Shown here in pieces: positions 17,640-28,177 of a stretch of DNA of 64,000 nucleotides. Position numbers and translations under genes: made by a program. Origin of the DNA: Bacillota bacterium (GTDB lineage: Bacteria > Actinomycetota > Aquicultoria > Aquicultorales > Aquicultoraceae); the NCBI GenBank assembly GCA_023511485.1, contig JAIMBH010000014.1:1-64000 (forward strand), read 5' to 3'. A model generated the notes under the pieces. The model saw nothing but the letters and a program-made list of their open reading frames with translations, searched no databases and was not told the origin of the DNA. Position 1 is the stretch's first letter, and every line of letters starts with the position of its first letter.

Positions 17640-17856
17640 GGGGTCAAGTCTAGAACCCTTGCCTGATCCTTGATACAGTGAGGTAACTGGCATGTTTACG
17701 CTGGATAAACTAATTGAAAAAACAGAGGAAGTGCTTTTTAAACCGGCCTACCCTGGATAAACTTGACGAAAATATCTTATCCGTCTTTGACTTAAGAAAA
17801 ATATTTGATAAAAGCTTATAAAACTTTAGAGATACCAAAACCCAAGACCTGACCCC
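17640..17856. mobile_element. MITE-like element with GGGGTCARGTCT ends
   Basis: The left end GGGGTCAAGTCTAGAACC (from 17640) and the right end, read on the other strand from 17856, GGGGTCAGGTCTTGGG, are imperfect terminal inverted repeats spanning 217 bp. The interior has broken coding-like pieces (for example a frame starting at ATG 17692 reading MFTLDKLIEKTEEVLFKP, soon stopped). This wording at the ends is typical of small elements mobilised by a transposase in trans. No target duplication was checked. Confidence 0.5.
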
Positions 17857-18013
17857 TTTTTCTGCTTTTTCTGCTCTTGGCATATAACAAGACTATCGCT
17901 TATTTATATAGATGTCAATCATTTATGCTTATGTGCTTATGGATTATTGCAAGGCAGTCTTTTGGCTGTCAGTGCTCTTGGGTCAAGATCAAGACATGCA
18001 AATATCCCCATAC

Positions 18014-21000
18014 TCAAAGATAAGATAGCTTAAGTTTAATAAGTAAAGAGCGTCCCCGTATCGCCCCGGTTTGGCTGATTAGCTCTCCCCAGGGGCCGTA
18101 TTTGTATGTGGCAACTCTGTTCTTGTTGGCATCGGTTATCGCAAGGATGTCTCCTCTGTGATTTGTGTGGGTGTAATACATCGCCCCGTTTTTCTCAATT
18201 GCAACTAGCTGGTCCTTGTCGCTATAGTAAAGAGCAATTGTGTTGCCAGAAGTATCTGACTCTCTGACTAAACGATCCTTGTTGTCCCAGTGGTAGCGAG
18301 TTGTGCCAGATGAGGTGGTTTTAGATACTCTTAAGCCCCTGTAGTCATAGGTGTAGGTGGCTACAGTTGCGCCATCTGATACCTTGGTGACTTTTGTGAG
18401 CTGGTTTTCGCTGTTGTAGGTGTAGTTGTAGGTGCCATCACTTGTTAGATTGCCATTTGAGTCGTAGGTATAGCCGGGGTTTGTGATCTCGTTTGCGGCG
18501 TTGTAGGTGAAGGTTTTGTCACCCTTCTTTGTTAAGTTTCCTACCGCATCATAGGAGTAAGTGGTTAGAGCCCCTGCCTCATTGGTCCAGCTTATTAAGC
18601 GATTTAGGGCATCATAGGTAAAGGACTCGACACCGCTTAAGCCGTAGATGTTTACAATGTTGCCGTTGGCATCGTATACGTAGTCGTAGATGCTGCCATC
18701 GGGGTTGCCAACATCTGCGATCTCTTTTACTCTTCCGGCCTCGTCGTAGAGGATGTCGGCCTCAAGGCCGTTTCCTTTAACAATTGCAAAGGGCCTTCCC
18801 GCTTCGTCGTAGTAGTACTTCGTCTGCCGCCCCGATGTGTCGGTTAGCGCTAGAAGCTGGTTGGCAGAGCCATAAGTGTATGAGACGGTTTTGTTATTGG
18901 AGTCGGTGATCGAAGCCAAGTTTCCAGCCTTATCCAGGCTAAAGTTTAGCTTGTAACCAAAGATGTCGGTTAGGCTTGTTAGCCTGTTTGCCATGTCGTA
19001 GGCATACGAGTGGCTTCTTGATTTGTCATCAGTTACCTGGCTTAAATTGCCTGCAGCGTCGTAGGAGTACGTGTACCTTGTGGGCTCAGCTGAGTAGCTC
19101 TTCTCACTTAGGCGATTTGATGAGTCGTAAGAGTAGAGCGTCTTTCGGCCATCAGGTTGAGTAACTGACGCAAGATTGCCAGTATCATCGTATGTGTTTG
19201 TTATCTTCCTGCCTAAGGGGCCGGTTGTGCTTGTTATCTGGTTTAGCTCGTTGTAGGAAAAGACCGTCTTGTAGGTGTCATCCGCCTCGCTTGCGCTTCT
19301 CCCGTCTCGGTAGGCAACTTGCAGAGATACCGAGTCGTAGTCGAATCTAAAGATTGCCCCCAAGGGGTCCTTAACTGAAGTTAAGTTGTTTAGAGCATCG
19401 TAGGTAAAGTAGGTGATGTTTCCTTTAGGGTCATTTACCATGGTGCGGTTTCCGGCCGCGTCGTAGGCAAAGTCGGCCCAGTTGCCGAGAGGATCGATGA
19501 CATCGGTTACATAGTTTGCAGCCGAGTCGTAGTAGTACCTGGTCGTTGACCTTGGAACGAGCTTTAGATTGTCAAAGTAGGCGACTCCGGTAGAGGAGTA
19601 GACCACCCCGTATACCACCGCATATGCCGCGTTTGTTGGCGCAGTGGTAGCGACGGCGTAGCGGGTGTAGTCTTGTGTTCCCGTCTGAATCTTGGTTGCG
19701 CTTATTCCCAGGTAGTTATAGTACTTGTCATAATACTCAACCTCGACCCTGGCGCCTGAGCCCGATAGACTCGACGTCTTTACAAAGCCTGAAAGGGTTA
19801 AGGGCTCACCCGGCCTTACCTTTATATCCTGGCTCTCTACCCAGGCGGTACCGGATGAGGAGAGGTTGATCTTGGCGCTGTTTTTCCCCGCCCAGGGTGA
19901 TTCCGTGCTGATACTTACCGCGTTCGTTGTCCCACCGGCGTATCAGTAGGTTCCCCCTGCCTCAAAGCTGGAATTTTCAACGTAGTCGAACCTGGTTAAG
20001 ATATGCCCCTCGGTGCTGTTTACCGGGGACTCAAGCTGCGCTCCGTCAAACCAGACGGTTCCGCTTGCGTTCCAAAGCTCAAGAACAACGATGGCATAAA
20101 CGGCGCCCGTTGGAGCGGTTGATGCGATCATGAGCTTGTCGGTGCCGGTGCCAAGATAAAGGTCGGTATAGTCGCTTCCCACGTAGTTCCAGTTGGCATC
20201 GTAGTACTCGATGCCCGCATCCACACCGCCTGCGCCAGAGACGCCCTCCATCTTGATGGGCACGCTTAAGGTAAGCTTCTGCCCTGCTACTACACTTACT
20301 TCACGGCTGTAGAGATACGCGATTGTCTGACTCAGGCTTTTAATCCTAACAGATGCATTGCCGTAAAACGCAACTGTCTTGTCCACACTGATAGCCGAGG
20401 TAGCCCCACCCCGGGTCCAGAACTGCGGCCTTCCATAGGAATCCGTCCACTCAAAGCTTCCGTTTTGCAAGAAGTTGTACGTTGGTGCACCCGGCTCAGT
20501 GGCAGACGTTAGGTTGCCGTATGAGTCATAGGTGTTGGCATCAGCCTCTTTTCTTGCCAGATTGGAAGATGAAAGCTTATTGGAGCTTAAGTCGTACTTT
20601 GCCGTTACCTGGTTGTTGTTTGGGTCGGTTACGGTCGTCGGGTTGTTCGCCCCATCGTATGAAATGCTGGTCTTGGCATTTGCGTTGGAGTTAATCGTGT
20701 CAGAGATAGATGTTACGTTGCCGTTAGCGTCATAGCTCGCACTCGTTGAGCCGCTGGCATCGGTGATGCTGACGAGATCGTTTTTATCCCAGCTGTAATC
20801 GGTCTCCTCAGCTGCGCTTTTAACCTCAACTGCGTTTCCTGTCGAGTTATGGGTATAGGTGACGCTTTTTCCGGCAGGGTCGGTTATCGTGGTCTTAAGA
20901 AGGCTCGTGTCATAGGCGAGTGTTGTCGCATATTCCTTGGATTGGTTAGACCTGGCATCTTTTACCTTTACTGTCCTGCCGCTTGCATCATAGACAAAAG

Positions 21001-21867
21001 AAGTGATGCGGCCGTTGGCATCAGTTATACTTATCATCCTGTTTGACCCATCATAGGCAAAGCGGGTTGCGCCACCCTTAGGGTCGGTAACAGAGATAAG
21101 CCTTGCGCTCGCATCGTAGCCAAATGATATGGTCCTGTTTGCCGGATCGGTGATGCTGGCCAGTTTGCCGTTTGCGCCATAGTAGTAGCTGAGTTTCCTG
21201 CCAGATGGGTCGGTGACTACGCTCAGTCGGCTGCTTGCATCATAGCTAAACGAAGTCGTGTTTCCCTTCTCGTCTTTAATACTAACCAGCAAGCCATTCT
21301 GAAATCGGAAAACGTTGTTGGCTTGATCTTTGATGGTAAATGTCGCCGCATCGACTTTGGTTAATTTAAGGTTGATACCGTCAGGGGCCGTATAGGTTCC
21401 GTCTGCATTTTTAGTAAACCTGTGGTTGGTTGCATCCCCGTCCTTAAAAGTTACGCTGCCATCGGCGTTTTCTTTAACAAAGAGATCGCTTGTAAGCTGC
21501 CAGCCGACTCCAACCACCCCGGCCTGAGTCGATAGCGAGTTGTAAACCAGCCCTTCACCAAGACCAGTTCCTCTTCCAGGAATACTTACCAGGCCCTTCT
21601 GGATAACCAGGTTGCCGGTAAAGGTGTTTATCAAGTACTTCCAGCCGGTGCCTAAATCCTTGCTATAGTAGCTCCAGAAACTCTCCACACCTAAGCCGTC
21701 CCGGTCTGCTACAGCGGCCTGCGCTACCGGCGTTCCAGCCACCTCTTTGAAAGGAGAGAACGGTGCCAGATCAAAGGCTATAGGGTTAAATAGAAGGGTG
21801 AATACGACTAGCCATGCAATTTTTTAAATATCTTGGTCTTTAACAGATAGCTAATTCCCTGCTTCAT
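18014..21867 (-). pseudogene. Decayed RHS/YD-repeat surface protein gene
   Basis: A gene for about 1,280 residues broken three times. (1) The true start is an ATG at 21867 behind GGGAGGGG; it gives MKQGISYLLKTKIFKK and then a frameshift at six A (plus T6, 21820-21825); one more A would continue into a clean signal peptide (IAWLVVFTLLFNPIAF). (2) An in-frame TGA at 19943-19945 interrupts FEAGGTY/YAGGTTNA; the frame is unbroken on either side. (3) The 3' end stops after YKYGPWGELISQTGAI, short of the usual RHS core end and toxin tip. Intact parts: a DUF6531/RHS-like N-terminal domain, many YD repeats (about residues 160-410 and 740-1,220), and two carbohydrate-binding-like beta-sandwich modules (FLQNGSFEW and ENSSFEAGG). 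Confidence 0.8.
18025..18060. other. Element-like end at the RHS 3' truncation
   Basis: The RHS frame runs into AAAGAGCGTCCCCGTA (plus strand, about 18043-18058). GGGGACGCTCTTTA-type ends are common on small repeats linked to Y1 transposases. This suggests the 3' end was lost through insertion or deletion at such an element. Only one end is seen. Confidence 0.35.
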
Positions 21868-21881
21868 ATTTCCACCCCTCC

Positions 21882-22184
21882 CTAATTCGTGCTCTGGGCA
21901 GGCTTGAAGATTGAGGTCTTGCTGGAGTGGCGTGGCCTGCTCTCGATAATTGCCTTATCTTGAGCGGGGTCGGCTGTGCCTTTGAGGTTTTTCTTAGGTT
22001 TGGGTTTACCATTAGGTTTAATGACGCCCTTTGTGTCCCAGTTCTTTCCGATTGCCTGCTTTGGGTTTTTCTGCTTCGGTACTTGCTCTTTCTTGCTTGA
22101 AGCTGCATACGCTCCCGCCGCCAAGCCCGCTATAAGCATGATGACAAGCAGTAGAATGCCGATTCGCTTGGTTTTTGCTGACAT
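21882..22184 (-). CDS. Small exported basic protein
   Basis: A 100-residue protein with an N-terminal signal peptide: basic MSAKTKR, a hydrophobic core (IGILLLVIMLIAGLAAG) and a likely cleavage after AYA (about residue 27). The mature part is short, Lys- and Pro-rich and low in complexity. A strong AAAGGAGG precedes the ATG. It sits just upstream of the RHS gene (15 bases between its stop and the RHS start), so the two were probably one transcript; it may have been an accessory of the surface protein. No family recognised. Confidence 0.7.
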   Translation of the reverse strand: MSAKTKRIGILLLVIMLIAGLAAGAYAASSKKEQVPKQKNPKQAIGKNWDTKGVIKPNGKPKPKKNLKGTADPAQDKAIIESRPRHSSKTSIFKPAQSTN

Positions 22185-22595
22185 TGATCCTCCTTTGGTC
22201 TGTTTAAATGATGTACTGTTTTGGTGCTGGACAATTGCTTAAGTACCTGATAATCCCCCCTTTATTACCTGTTTGCATGCAGTAAATAGGTAGTAAAAGT
22301 AAGCAAACTTGCGATTAGCAGAAATAGGGTCATGCCTTTAATTATTTTTGCTGCCGCTTGCTAAGCTAGCAAAAAAAAAACAAGTGGATGTCAATAGTAA
22401 TATGCTGGTTTTATCCTGTCATGTTGGTGGATTAATTAGGCATTGTTTGGCAAGCACAAAGTTCCCTATTGCATAGGCTGGTAATATCTGTTATATAGAA
22501 GATAAGAACAAAATAGATTTTGCGTAGTCTTCCCGTTCGCGCATGATTGTGGACGGGAAGAATGTTTCTATAAAGGAATAAGGAGGTTGAACACG
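22185..22595. other. clpC upstream region
   Basis: About 400 bases without a gene between divergent units. It has an A10 run at about 22371-22380 and the hairpin noted separately. No CIRCE (TTAGCACTC-N9-GAGTGCTAA) or HspR box was found. Confidence 0.5.
22528..22561 (+). promoter_or_regulatory. Leader hairpin upstream of clpC
   Basis: TCTTCCCGT (22528-22536) and ACGGGAAGA (22553-22561) form a perfect 9-bp stem with a 16-base loop, ending 20 bases before the ribosome site of clpC. No T-run follows. It may be an mRNA-stability or operator element. Confidence 0.45.
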
Positions 22596-25268
22596 TTGCT
22601 GTGCCAGAGATGTAATGAGAGACCAGCTAGTGTTACGTACACGCAGATAAAAGGCGATAAGAAAGATGTTTCTTACGTTTGCGAAGATTGCGCACGCGAG
22701 CTCGGGATACTGCCTTCATCGCCCTCTGATGATTTTGGGGGAATGTTTGGCATACCGGATATATCAAAGCTATTTCCGGAGTTTTTCAAGCAGTACCGTG
22801 GAAATATATTAGAGATGCTTTCATCTAATGCGCAGGAAGCAATAAATCTTGCGGCTAACGAGGCGGTTAGGCTTAACTTCGACTATGTCGGAACTGAGCA
22901 CCTGCTTCTTGGCTTAAGCCGTGAGTCGGTCGGCTCTAAAATCCTGATGAATCTTGGTGTCAACCTTGATGATTTAAGGAAAGAGATCGAGGACTTAATC
23001 GGCCGCGGCAGTGGCGCAGCTGAGAAAGAGATCCCGCTCTCCCCGCGAAGCAAAAAAGCTCTTGAGCTTGCCCTTGAAGAGGCAAGATCAGCTGGTGAAA
23101 GATTCATCGGCTCTGAGCACCTGCTGCTTGGTTTAATCCGAGAAGAAGAAGGTATTGCTGCGCAAGTACTTAAGAAGCGCGGCGTAGATCTTGCCCGTGC
23201 AAGACAGGAGATCATGGATATGGCCGGTGCTGGCGAGATGCCGCAGGCGGCGCCTTCAAGACCGCGCCAGAAAAGCAAAACGCCAGCCCTTGATCAGTTC
23301 AGCCGCGATTTGACCCATCTTGCGAGGGAAGGCAAGCTTGATCCTGTGATTGGCCGCGATAAAGAAATAGAGAGAATCATAAGGATTCTAAGCCGGCGCA
23401 CTAAGAACAACCCGGCGCTTATAGGCGAGGCCGGTGTCGGCAAAACTGCTATTGCCGAGGGTCTTGCGCAAAAGATAGTCGCCGACGAAGTGCCCGAGAT
23501 ATTAAGAGACAAAAGGGTTGTCGCACTTGATCTAGCCGGCATGGTAGCCGGAACCCGCTATCGTGGTGAATTCGAGGAGCGTCTCAAGAGGGTCATGGAA
23601 GAACTTCGCGATAGAAGCGGCGAGATCATCGTCTTTATAGACGAGCTTCACACCATTGCTGGTGCGGGTGCGGCTGAGGGTGCAATCGATGCATCCAATA
23701 TGTTAAAACCTGCACTCTCAAGAGGTGAGCTCCAGGTAATTGGTGCAACGACTCTCGATGAGTACAGAAAGCACATCGAGAAAGACCCGGCCCTTGAGAG
23801 AAGATTCCAGCCGGTAATGGTTGGCGAGCCAACGGTTGAGGAAACTATCGAGATACTAAAAGGCCTACGCGATCGCTACGAGGCACACCATAGGGTGAAA
23901 ATCAGCGATGAGGCCATTGCAGCTGCGGCTGAACTATCCGATATGTACATAACAGACAGGTTCTTGCCAGATAAAGCTATTGACCTTATCGATGAGGCAG
24001 GGGCAAAAGTAAGGCTGCAGTCAACCGTTCCTCCCGTTGATGTAAAAGGTATCGAGGAAAAACTCGAGACAGTTCAAAGAGAGAAAGAGGCCGCAGTTAA
24101 AGCCGAGGATTACGAAAAAGCCATGAAGCTTCGCGAGAAAGAGCATGAGCTGCGTCAAGAGCTTGAGGCAGCCGAGCGCGACTGGGCCCGCGCAAAGGGT
24201 ATGGCAAACTCAACGGTCACAACCGAGGATATCGCTGAGATAGTCTCAAGCTGGACCGGAGTCCCGGCAACTAAACTCGTCGAAGAAGAAAAGACTAGGC
24301 TCCTTACTATGGAGCAGGCGCTACATAAAAGGGTTGTTGGCCAGGAGGAAGCCATTAGTGCAATATCCGAGGCGATTAGAAGAGCCCGTGCAGGCTTAAA
24401 AGACCCGAAGAGGCCGATCGGCTCGTTTATATTCCTTGGACCAACTGGTGTCGGCAAGACCGAGCTTGCAAGAGCTTTGGCCGAGCATCTCTTCGGCGAG
24501 GAAGAGGCCATGATTCGCATTGACATGTCCGAGTACATGGAGAAGCATACTGTCTCAAGACTAATCGGTGCTCCCCCCGGCTATGTCGGGTATGAAGAGG
24601 CCGGGCAGTTAACCGAGCCGGTAAGGCGCCGTCCGTACTCGGTTGTGCTCTTTGACGAGATCGAGAAGGCGCACCCGGATGTGCTTAACATCCTGCTCCA
24701 GATAATGGACGATGGCCGGATAACCGATGCGAAGGGGCGTACAGTAAACTTCAAGAATACGGTTATTATTATGACGTCTAACATCGGAAGCCAGCTCATC
24801 AAACAGGCGCGCGGTCTTGGCTTTAAGCCAGCACGTGAGGAAGAGCAGCGGTTTGAAAAGGTTAAGGATCAGGTTCTTCGCGAGCTTGAGAAAAGCTTCA
24901 GACCTGAGTTCCTAAACCGTGTCGACGAGATAATCGTCTTCCATCCGCTAACTTCCGAGCAGATAAGGGCGATCGTCGATATTCTGATGGCAAGAGTTGA
25001 GCGTGAGCTCAAAGCTCAGCAGATAACGCTTGAGCTGACCGATTCAGCAAAAGACGTGCTCGCAAAAGAGGGCTTTGACCCACTTCTTGGCGCAAGGCCG
25101 CTTAGGCGAACCATTCAGCGCCGTATTGAGAACCCGCTTGCCTCTAAGCTATTGCGGGGCGAGTACTCGGAGGGCGACATTGTGGTCGCCGATGCTGAGA
25201 ACGGCAAGATAGTCTTCAGAAAGCGAGTCGAAGAGAAGGCAGCTGATGGCGGAATGCCTACCGCATAA
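22596..25268 (+). CDS. clpC: Zinc-finger ClpC/ClpE-type AAA+ unfoldase
   Basis: Hsp100 unfoldase of about 890 residues that feeds proteins to ClpP. Order: an N-terminal C4 zinc finger (CQRC ... CEDC, residues 3-35) like that of McsA and ClpE; two Clp_N repeats (about 75-205); AAA1 with Walker A GEAGVGKT (about 276); a UVR-type coiled segment (about 485-525); AAA2 with Walker A GPTGVGKT (about 614); a probable ClpP-contact loop ARGLGF (about 735); the D2 small domain. Start is a TTG 9 bases after AAGGAGG; an earlier TTG touches that site. Normal ClpC lacks the zinc finger, and ClpE has a zinc finger, so this is a hybrid layout. It is a single-gene unit with its own terminator; no ctsR, mcsA or mcsB adjoins. 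Confidence 0.92.
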   Translation: MLCQRCNERPASVTYTQIKGDKKDVSYVCEDCARELGILPSSPSDDFGGMFGIPDISKLFPEFFKQYRGNILEMLSSNAQEAINLAANEAVRLNFDYVGTEHLLLGLSRESVGSKILMNLGVNLDDLRKEIEDLIGRGSGAAEKEIPLSPRSKKALELALEEARSAGERFIGSEHLLLGLIREEEGIAAQVLKKRGVDLARARQEIMDMAGAGEMPQAAPSRPRQKSKTPALDQFSRDLTHLAREGKLDPVIGRDKEIERIIRILSRRTKNNPALIGEAGVGKTAIAEGLAQKIVADEVPEILRDKRVVALDLAGMVAGTRYRGEFEERLKRVMEELRDRSGEIIVFIDELHTIAGAGAAEGAIDASNMLKPALSRGELQVIGATTLDEYRKHIEKDPALERRFQPVMVGEPTVEETIEILKGLRDRYEAHHRVKISDEAIAAAAELSDMYITDRFLPDKAIDLIDEAGAKVRLQSTVPPVDVKGIEEKLETVQREKEAAVKAEDYEKAMKLREKEHELRQELEAAERDWARAKGMANSTVTTEDIAEIVSSWTGVPATKLVEEEKTRLLTMEQALHKRVVGQEEAISAISEAIRRARAGLKDPKRPIGSFIFLGPTGVGKTELARALAEHLFGEEEAMIRIDMSEYMEKHTVSRLIGAPPGYVGYEEAGQLTEPVRRRPYSVVLFDEIEKAHPDVLNILLQIMDDGRITDAKGRTVNFKNTVIIMTSNIGSQLIKQARGLGFKPAREEEQRFEKVKDQVLRELEKSFRPEFLNRVDEIIVFHPLTSEQIRAIVDILMARVERELKAQQITLELTDSAKDVLAKEGFDPLLGARPLRRTIQRRIENPLASKLLRGEYSEGDIVVADAENGKIVFRKRVEEKAADGGMPTA

Positions 25269-25282
25269 ACCGCGTAATTTAA

Positions 25283-25313
25283 AAAAGGGGAGTTGAACGA
25301 CTCCCCTTTTTTT
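25283..25313 (+). terminator. Rho-independent terminator after clpC
   Basis: AAAAGGGGAGT and ACTCCCCTTTT pair around a 6-base loop, followed by more T. Ends the clpC transcript. Confidence 0.9.
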
Positions 25314-25538
25314 CCGTTGACAGGCACCGGGCAGGTTTGCTAGCTGCTGTTTTAGTATACCATGAGCAAAAAGTGTGGGATTGTGAAATAACAGGTTTAA
25401 CCAGTTTGCAATTCAAGCGAGATATTCTAGAAAAACACCTTTGACCTTTGTGAGATTAATCCGGATTAAGGGTAAAGTGTTGAATTGATCCATTTTAGAT
25501 ATTTTTCTGGATTGTTAAAAAAGGAACCGTGGTGACCG

Positions 25539-25685
25539 ATGAGATTGAGATCGATAATGCGGCTTATCGTCCTTGCTGCGGCCGGATATATCGTAGGCCG
25601 CATATTTGGAATGGGCAAAAGAAGTGCTGATTATTCTAAATCAACATGGCGTGAGCTACAGGCGATGAGAAAGCTTTCGGCTTAG
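25539..25685 (+). CDS. Small membrane-associated protein (48 aa)
   Basis: ATG at 25539 after GGTGACCG opens a 48-codon frame. The product has a basic start (MRLRSIMR), a short glycine-containing hydrophobic segment (LIVLAAAGYIVGRIFG) and a charged tail with STWRELQAMRKLSA. Such one-helix peptides are common in actinobacterial-type genomes. No family recognised. It lies between clpC and the convergent MAT gene. Real gene likely but not certain. Confidence 0.5.
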   Translation: MRLRSIMRLIVLAAAGYIVGRIFGMGKRSADYSKSTWRELQAMRKLSA

Positions 25686-25717
25686 TCACTTGCCAAAATT
25701 GATAACCCTGCTTCATG

Positions 25718-26941
25718 CTAGTAAACCCTATATCTGCCTTCGGCAAGCTCGGAGGTAAAAGCTTTGATGTTGGAAAGTTCAAGATCTATTACCTCTTGAA
25801 CGAGTGGAGTTATTTTGTCTATTGAAACACCCGGCTCAAGCCTTAGCTGAGCTGAAGCTACTTTTGGTTCATCAATCGGCGCGCCTATTTCGCTGCAGAG
25901 CCAGACGTAGATTTCTTTTATCCCCTGAACTGCATTATAGACCTCATTTGCAATCCTATGTGTAAGTATTGTGTAGATTTTTCCGACATGGCTCGTTGGA
26001 TTTTTGCCTGCCGCTGCCTCGGCTCCCGTTGGACGGTTTAAGGCTATTACTCCATTGACGCGATTCCCCCTGCCGACTTCCCCAGAGTCCGCATCTTCAG
26101 CCGACGTTCCGGTTACTGTTAAGTAAACTCCATCCATCCCACGCTTAGGGTCATCAAGCGTGTTGAGGTCGATATAAACATTCTTTAGGTCTTTGGTCTT
26201 TCTTTCGTTTGCAAAATCTATTGCAGCTTGCAGTATATCTTGCTTTTGCTTGAAGTAGGATTCCACACCATCAACAAAGCGGTCGATAAGCGGCATAGCT
26301 ATAATAAGACGCAGGTCTTCACCAGTACGGTATCCCATAACTTTGATGTCCTCGCCGGAGGAAGGAAACTCATCTTTAAACCCTGAGCTATTTAGATAGT
26401 GCTCTATATCAAGAACCATTTTCTCAGTCGGCGATAGAGGAGCATATCCGACAGCGGCCGAAGTATCATTCGCCAAAGGAACCGGGGTTGCCCGCATAAA
26501 AATATCTGCAAGCTCAGGCGATCCCGGCTTTAACTCAACATCAAATACCATATCCTCGTCGGGATTAACAAATCTAAGGTTATCCCGTATCCATTTTTGA
26601 GCCGTAGTGATAGCGATTTTATCGACCGGCACCAGCTCGGCATCAAATCCAAAGGTTGCCCTGTCGCCGATGATAAGGCGCATTGGCTCAACTACAACAC
26701 CGCCACCAAATCTGTGCGCGACCTCGCCTGCAACAAGCAGTCCTTTATCGGTATTGTGATGCAGGATACGCCCAAAGCGGCTCAAATATTCCCTACTTAA
26801 AGCGATGGATATCTCTTCCATTATTGCATCGCAAATGGAATCGGGATGGCCTATGCCCTTTCGTTCGACAATCTCGACCCCTTGCTCAAAAACAGGTTTA
26901 CCGGCAAGTTCTTCAACAAGAATATTCCTCGCTTTTTTCAC
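25718..26941 (-). CDS. Archaeal-type S-adenosylmethionine synthetase
   Basis: Makes SAM from methionine and ATP; 407 residues, the length of the archaeal/second bacterial MAT family (AdoMet_Synthase), which shows little resemblance to bacterial MetK. Diagnostic stretches are VERKGIGHPDSICDAIMEE at residues 26-44, HHNTDKGLLVAGE, GDRATFG, and the C-terminal SEIGAPIDEPKVASAQL. Start is a GTG behind GGAGG. SAM is used heavily by the radical SAM enzymes in this window. The gene is not in an operon. Whether a canonical metK exists elsewhere cannot be known. Confidence 0.93.
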   Translation of the reverse strand: MKKARNILVEELAGKPVFEQGVEIVERKGIGHPDSICDAIMEEISIALSREYLSRFGRILHHNTDKGLLVAGEVAHRFGGGVVVEPMRLIIGDRATFGFDAELVPVDKIAITTAQKWIRDNLRFVNPDEDMVFDVELKPGSPELADIFMRATPVPLANDTSAAVGYAPLSPTEKMVLDIEHYLNSSGFKDEFPSSGEDIKVMGYRTGEDLRLIIAMPLIDRFVDGVESYFKQKQDILQAAIDFANERKTKDLKNVYIDLNTLDDPKRGMDGVYLTVTGTSAEDADSGEVGRGNRVNGVIALNRPTGAEAAAGKNPTSHVGKIYTILTHRIANEVYNAVQGIKEIYVWLCSEIGAPIDEPKVASAQLRLEPGVSIDKITPLVQEVIDLELSNIKAFTSELAEGRYRVY

Positions 26942-27042
26942 GAATCCTCCAGGCTGGATAACGGTTTGTATTAGATAAATAAAGCCACAACTACGTTTTA
27001 TAATAGATACCCATTAAACCAGCCTTGTTAGAACTATAAATC

Positions 27043-27468
27043 CTATAAATCCTCGAAGCCGCCGTCCAGTTTTTTCCGGTCGTAGAAATCCATCCAGTTT
27101 GTATTTATCCAATCCTTCGCTGCATAGTGGGTCTCTCCAAGTCCCCTTCTTATCATCTCTCTCGCAACAATTCCGCCTCGATGCGGATATTTATACAACC
27201 TCGGCCTATTTGAGCCAAAACCGTGGACGTAATGAGTCAACTCATGCGCTACTACGGCGTCGCACACAAATTCCGGAATCTCCGGCTCTCTCAAAAAACC
27301 GTTTATTTTTATTTCGCTAATTTTATTATTTACCAGACGAATGGAGCCTAGTCTGGTCTTGCACCTCTTGCTAAAATGAATCACGACCTTGTCAGATTTC
27401 GGAACATCTGGAAAATACTCCGACCAAACCTTCTCAAGCTTATCACGCAACCACTGGTTATCCCGCAT
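27043..27468 (-). CDS. SprT/M48-like zinc metallopeptidase-type protein
   Basis: A 141-residue protein with the zinc site HELTHY (His75, Glu76, His79) in a helix after VCDAVVAHELTHYVHG. The small size and the beta-rich N-terminal part (VVIHFSKRCKTRLGSIRL) recall SprT-like or WLM-like proteins. A later His could be the third ligand (HRGG). Start ATG at 27468 is preceded by GGAGG; the frame opens a little earlier without a site. Role unknown; SprT relatives act on DNA-protein crosslinks. Isolated gene. Confidence 0.75.
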   Translation of the reverse strand: MRDNQWLRDKLEKVWSEYFPDVPKSDKVVIHFSKRCKTRLGSIRLVNNKISEIKINGFLREPEIPEFVCDAVVAHELTHYVHGFGSNRPRLYKYPHRGGIVAREMIRRGLGETHYAAKDWINTNWMDFYDRKKLDGGFEDL

Positions 27469-28177
27469 CGTTATCCTCCGCTCGTTAGTCAAGACAAAAA
27501 TTGCCCTAAGAAGCCTACATTACAATAAGCGTGACCATCCGTAAAAATTGATTATTTATCACCCCCTTTCAGCTAAAGCCGGAAGGCAGCTTTATATAAC
27601 TTGCTTAAAGGGCGGATTCGCTTCAGCCAGTAAAAAGTGGTGCTATCTGGCGCATAGTATTCTAATACTGTATAGAATGAACCACTTTGGCACCAGATTG
27701 CAACAGCAAGCGGTTCCTTAAATACACCTGCTTTCTCCCCGTGTATTCAGGCGATCTTGAATTATTACGTTCTCTACCACTGCAAAATAATTTTATTCGC
27801 GCGCCTCCAGACCGTTGACATGAAACTCTGCAGAATTTTATAAAGAATAAATAAAGGCTTTAAGAGAAAATGATTGGTTATGCATAGTATGTGGTTGCTA
27901 CATATCCATTTGCCATGAGATGCCGTTGCTCATGGAGCCAAACCAAAATATTTCAACCAAATATCCCTAATCCAGTTTCAGGTTAAGTTCCCACGGGAAC
28001 ATTAGAGTAGAATTACCCTTATCTACTGCGGCTATAGCAGTTGTCGTTACATCAGCTGTGGGCGCTGCAAGATATTGCAAGCTAAAATAGTGGCTATAAG
28101 TACTCTGCTTGAGCTACGTTAACCAGCGGACTATAGCTTGTATATAAATAGCGTTTAAAATCTGGAAGGAGGTAATA
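27469..28177. other. 700-base gap with a promoter and unexplained leader
   Basis: No reading frame stands out. A plus-strand promoter is visible, TTGACA (27815-27820), 17 bases, then TTATAA/TATAAA (27838-27844). From there an RNA of about 300 nt would run to the next gene; it contains CCATGAG-n9-CTCATGG (about 27912-27934) and GTTCC-CACG-GGAAC (about 27987-28000) hairpins. It could be a long 5' leader or a separate small RNA. Confidence 0.4.
27815..27844 (+). promoter_or_regulatory. Sigma-70-type promoter candidate
   Basis: TTGACA and TTATAA spaced by 17 bases, reading toward the membrane protein at 28178. Confidence 0.5.

Noticed and set aside
17391-17693. Short frames on both strands in the gap after the KaiC gene
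   Set aside because: They overlap each other, lack ribosome sites and read as low-complexity sequence.
19943-19945. In-frame TGA of the RHS gene as a possible selenocysteine codon
   Set aside because: The residues around it (GGTY-stop-YAGG) are in a beta-sandwich module without redox character, and the gene has other lesions. A nonsense mutation or error is far more likely.
22355-22380. Terminator at TTGCTAAGCTAGCAA followed by A10
   Set aside because: On the plus strand an A-run follows; on the minus strand the T-run comes before the stem. Neither direction works.
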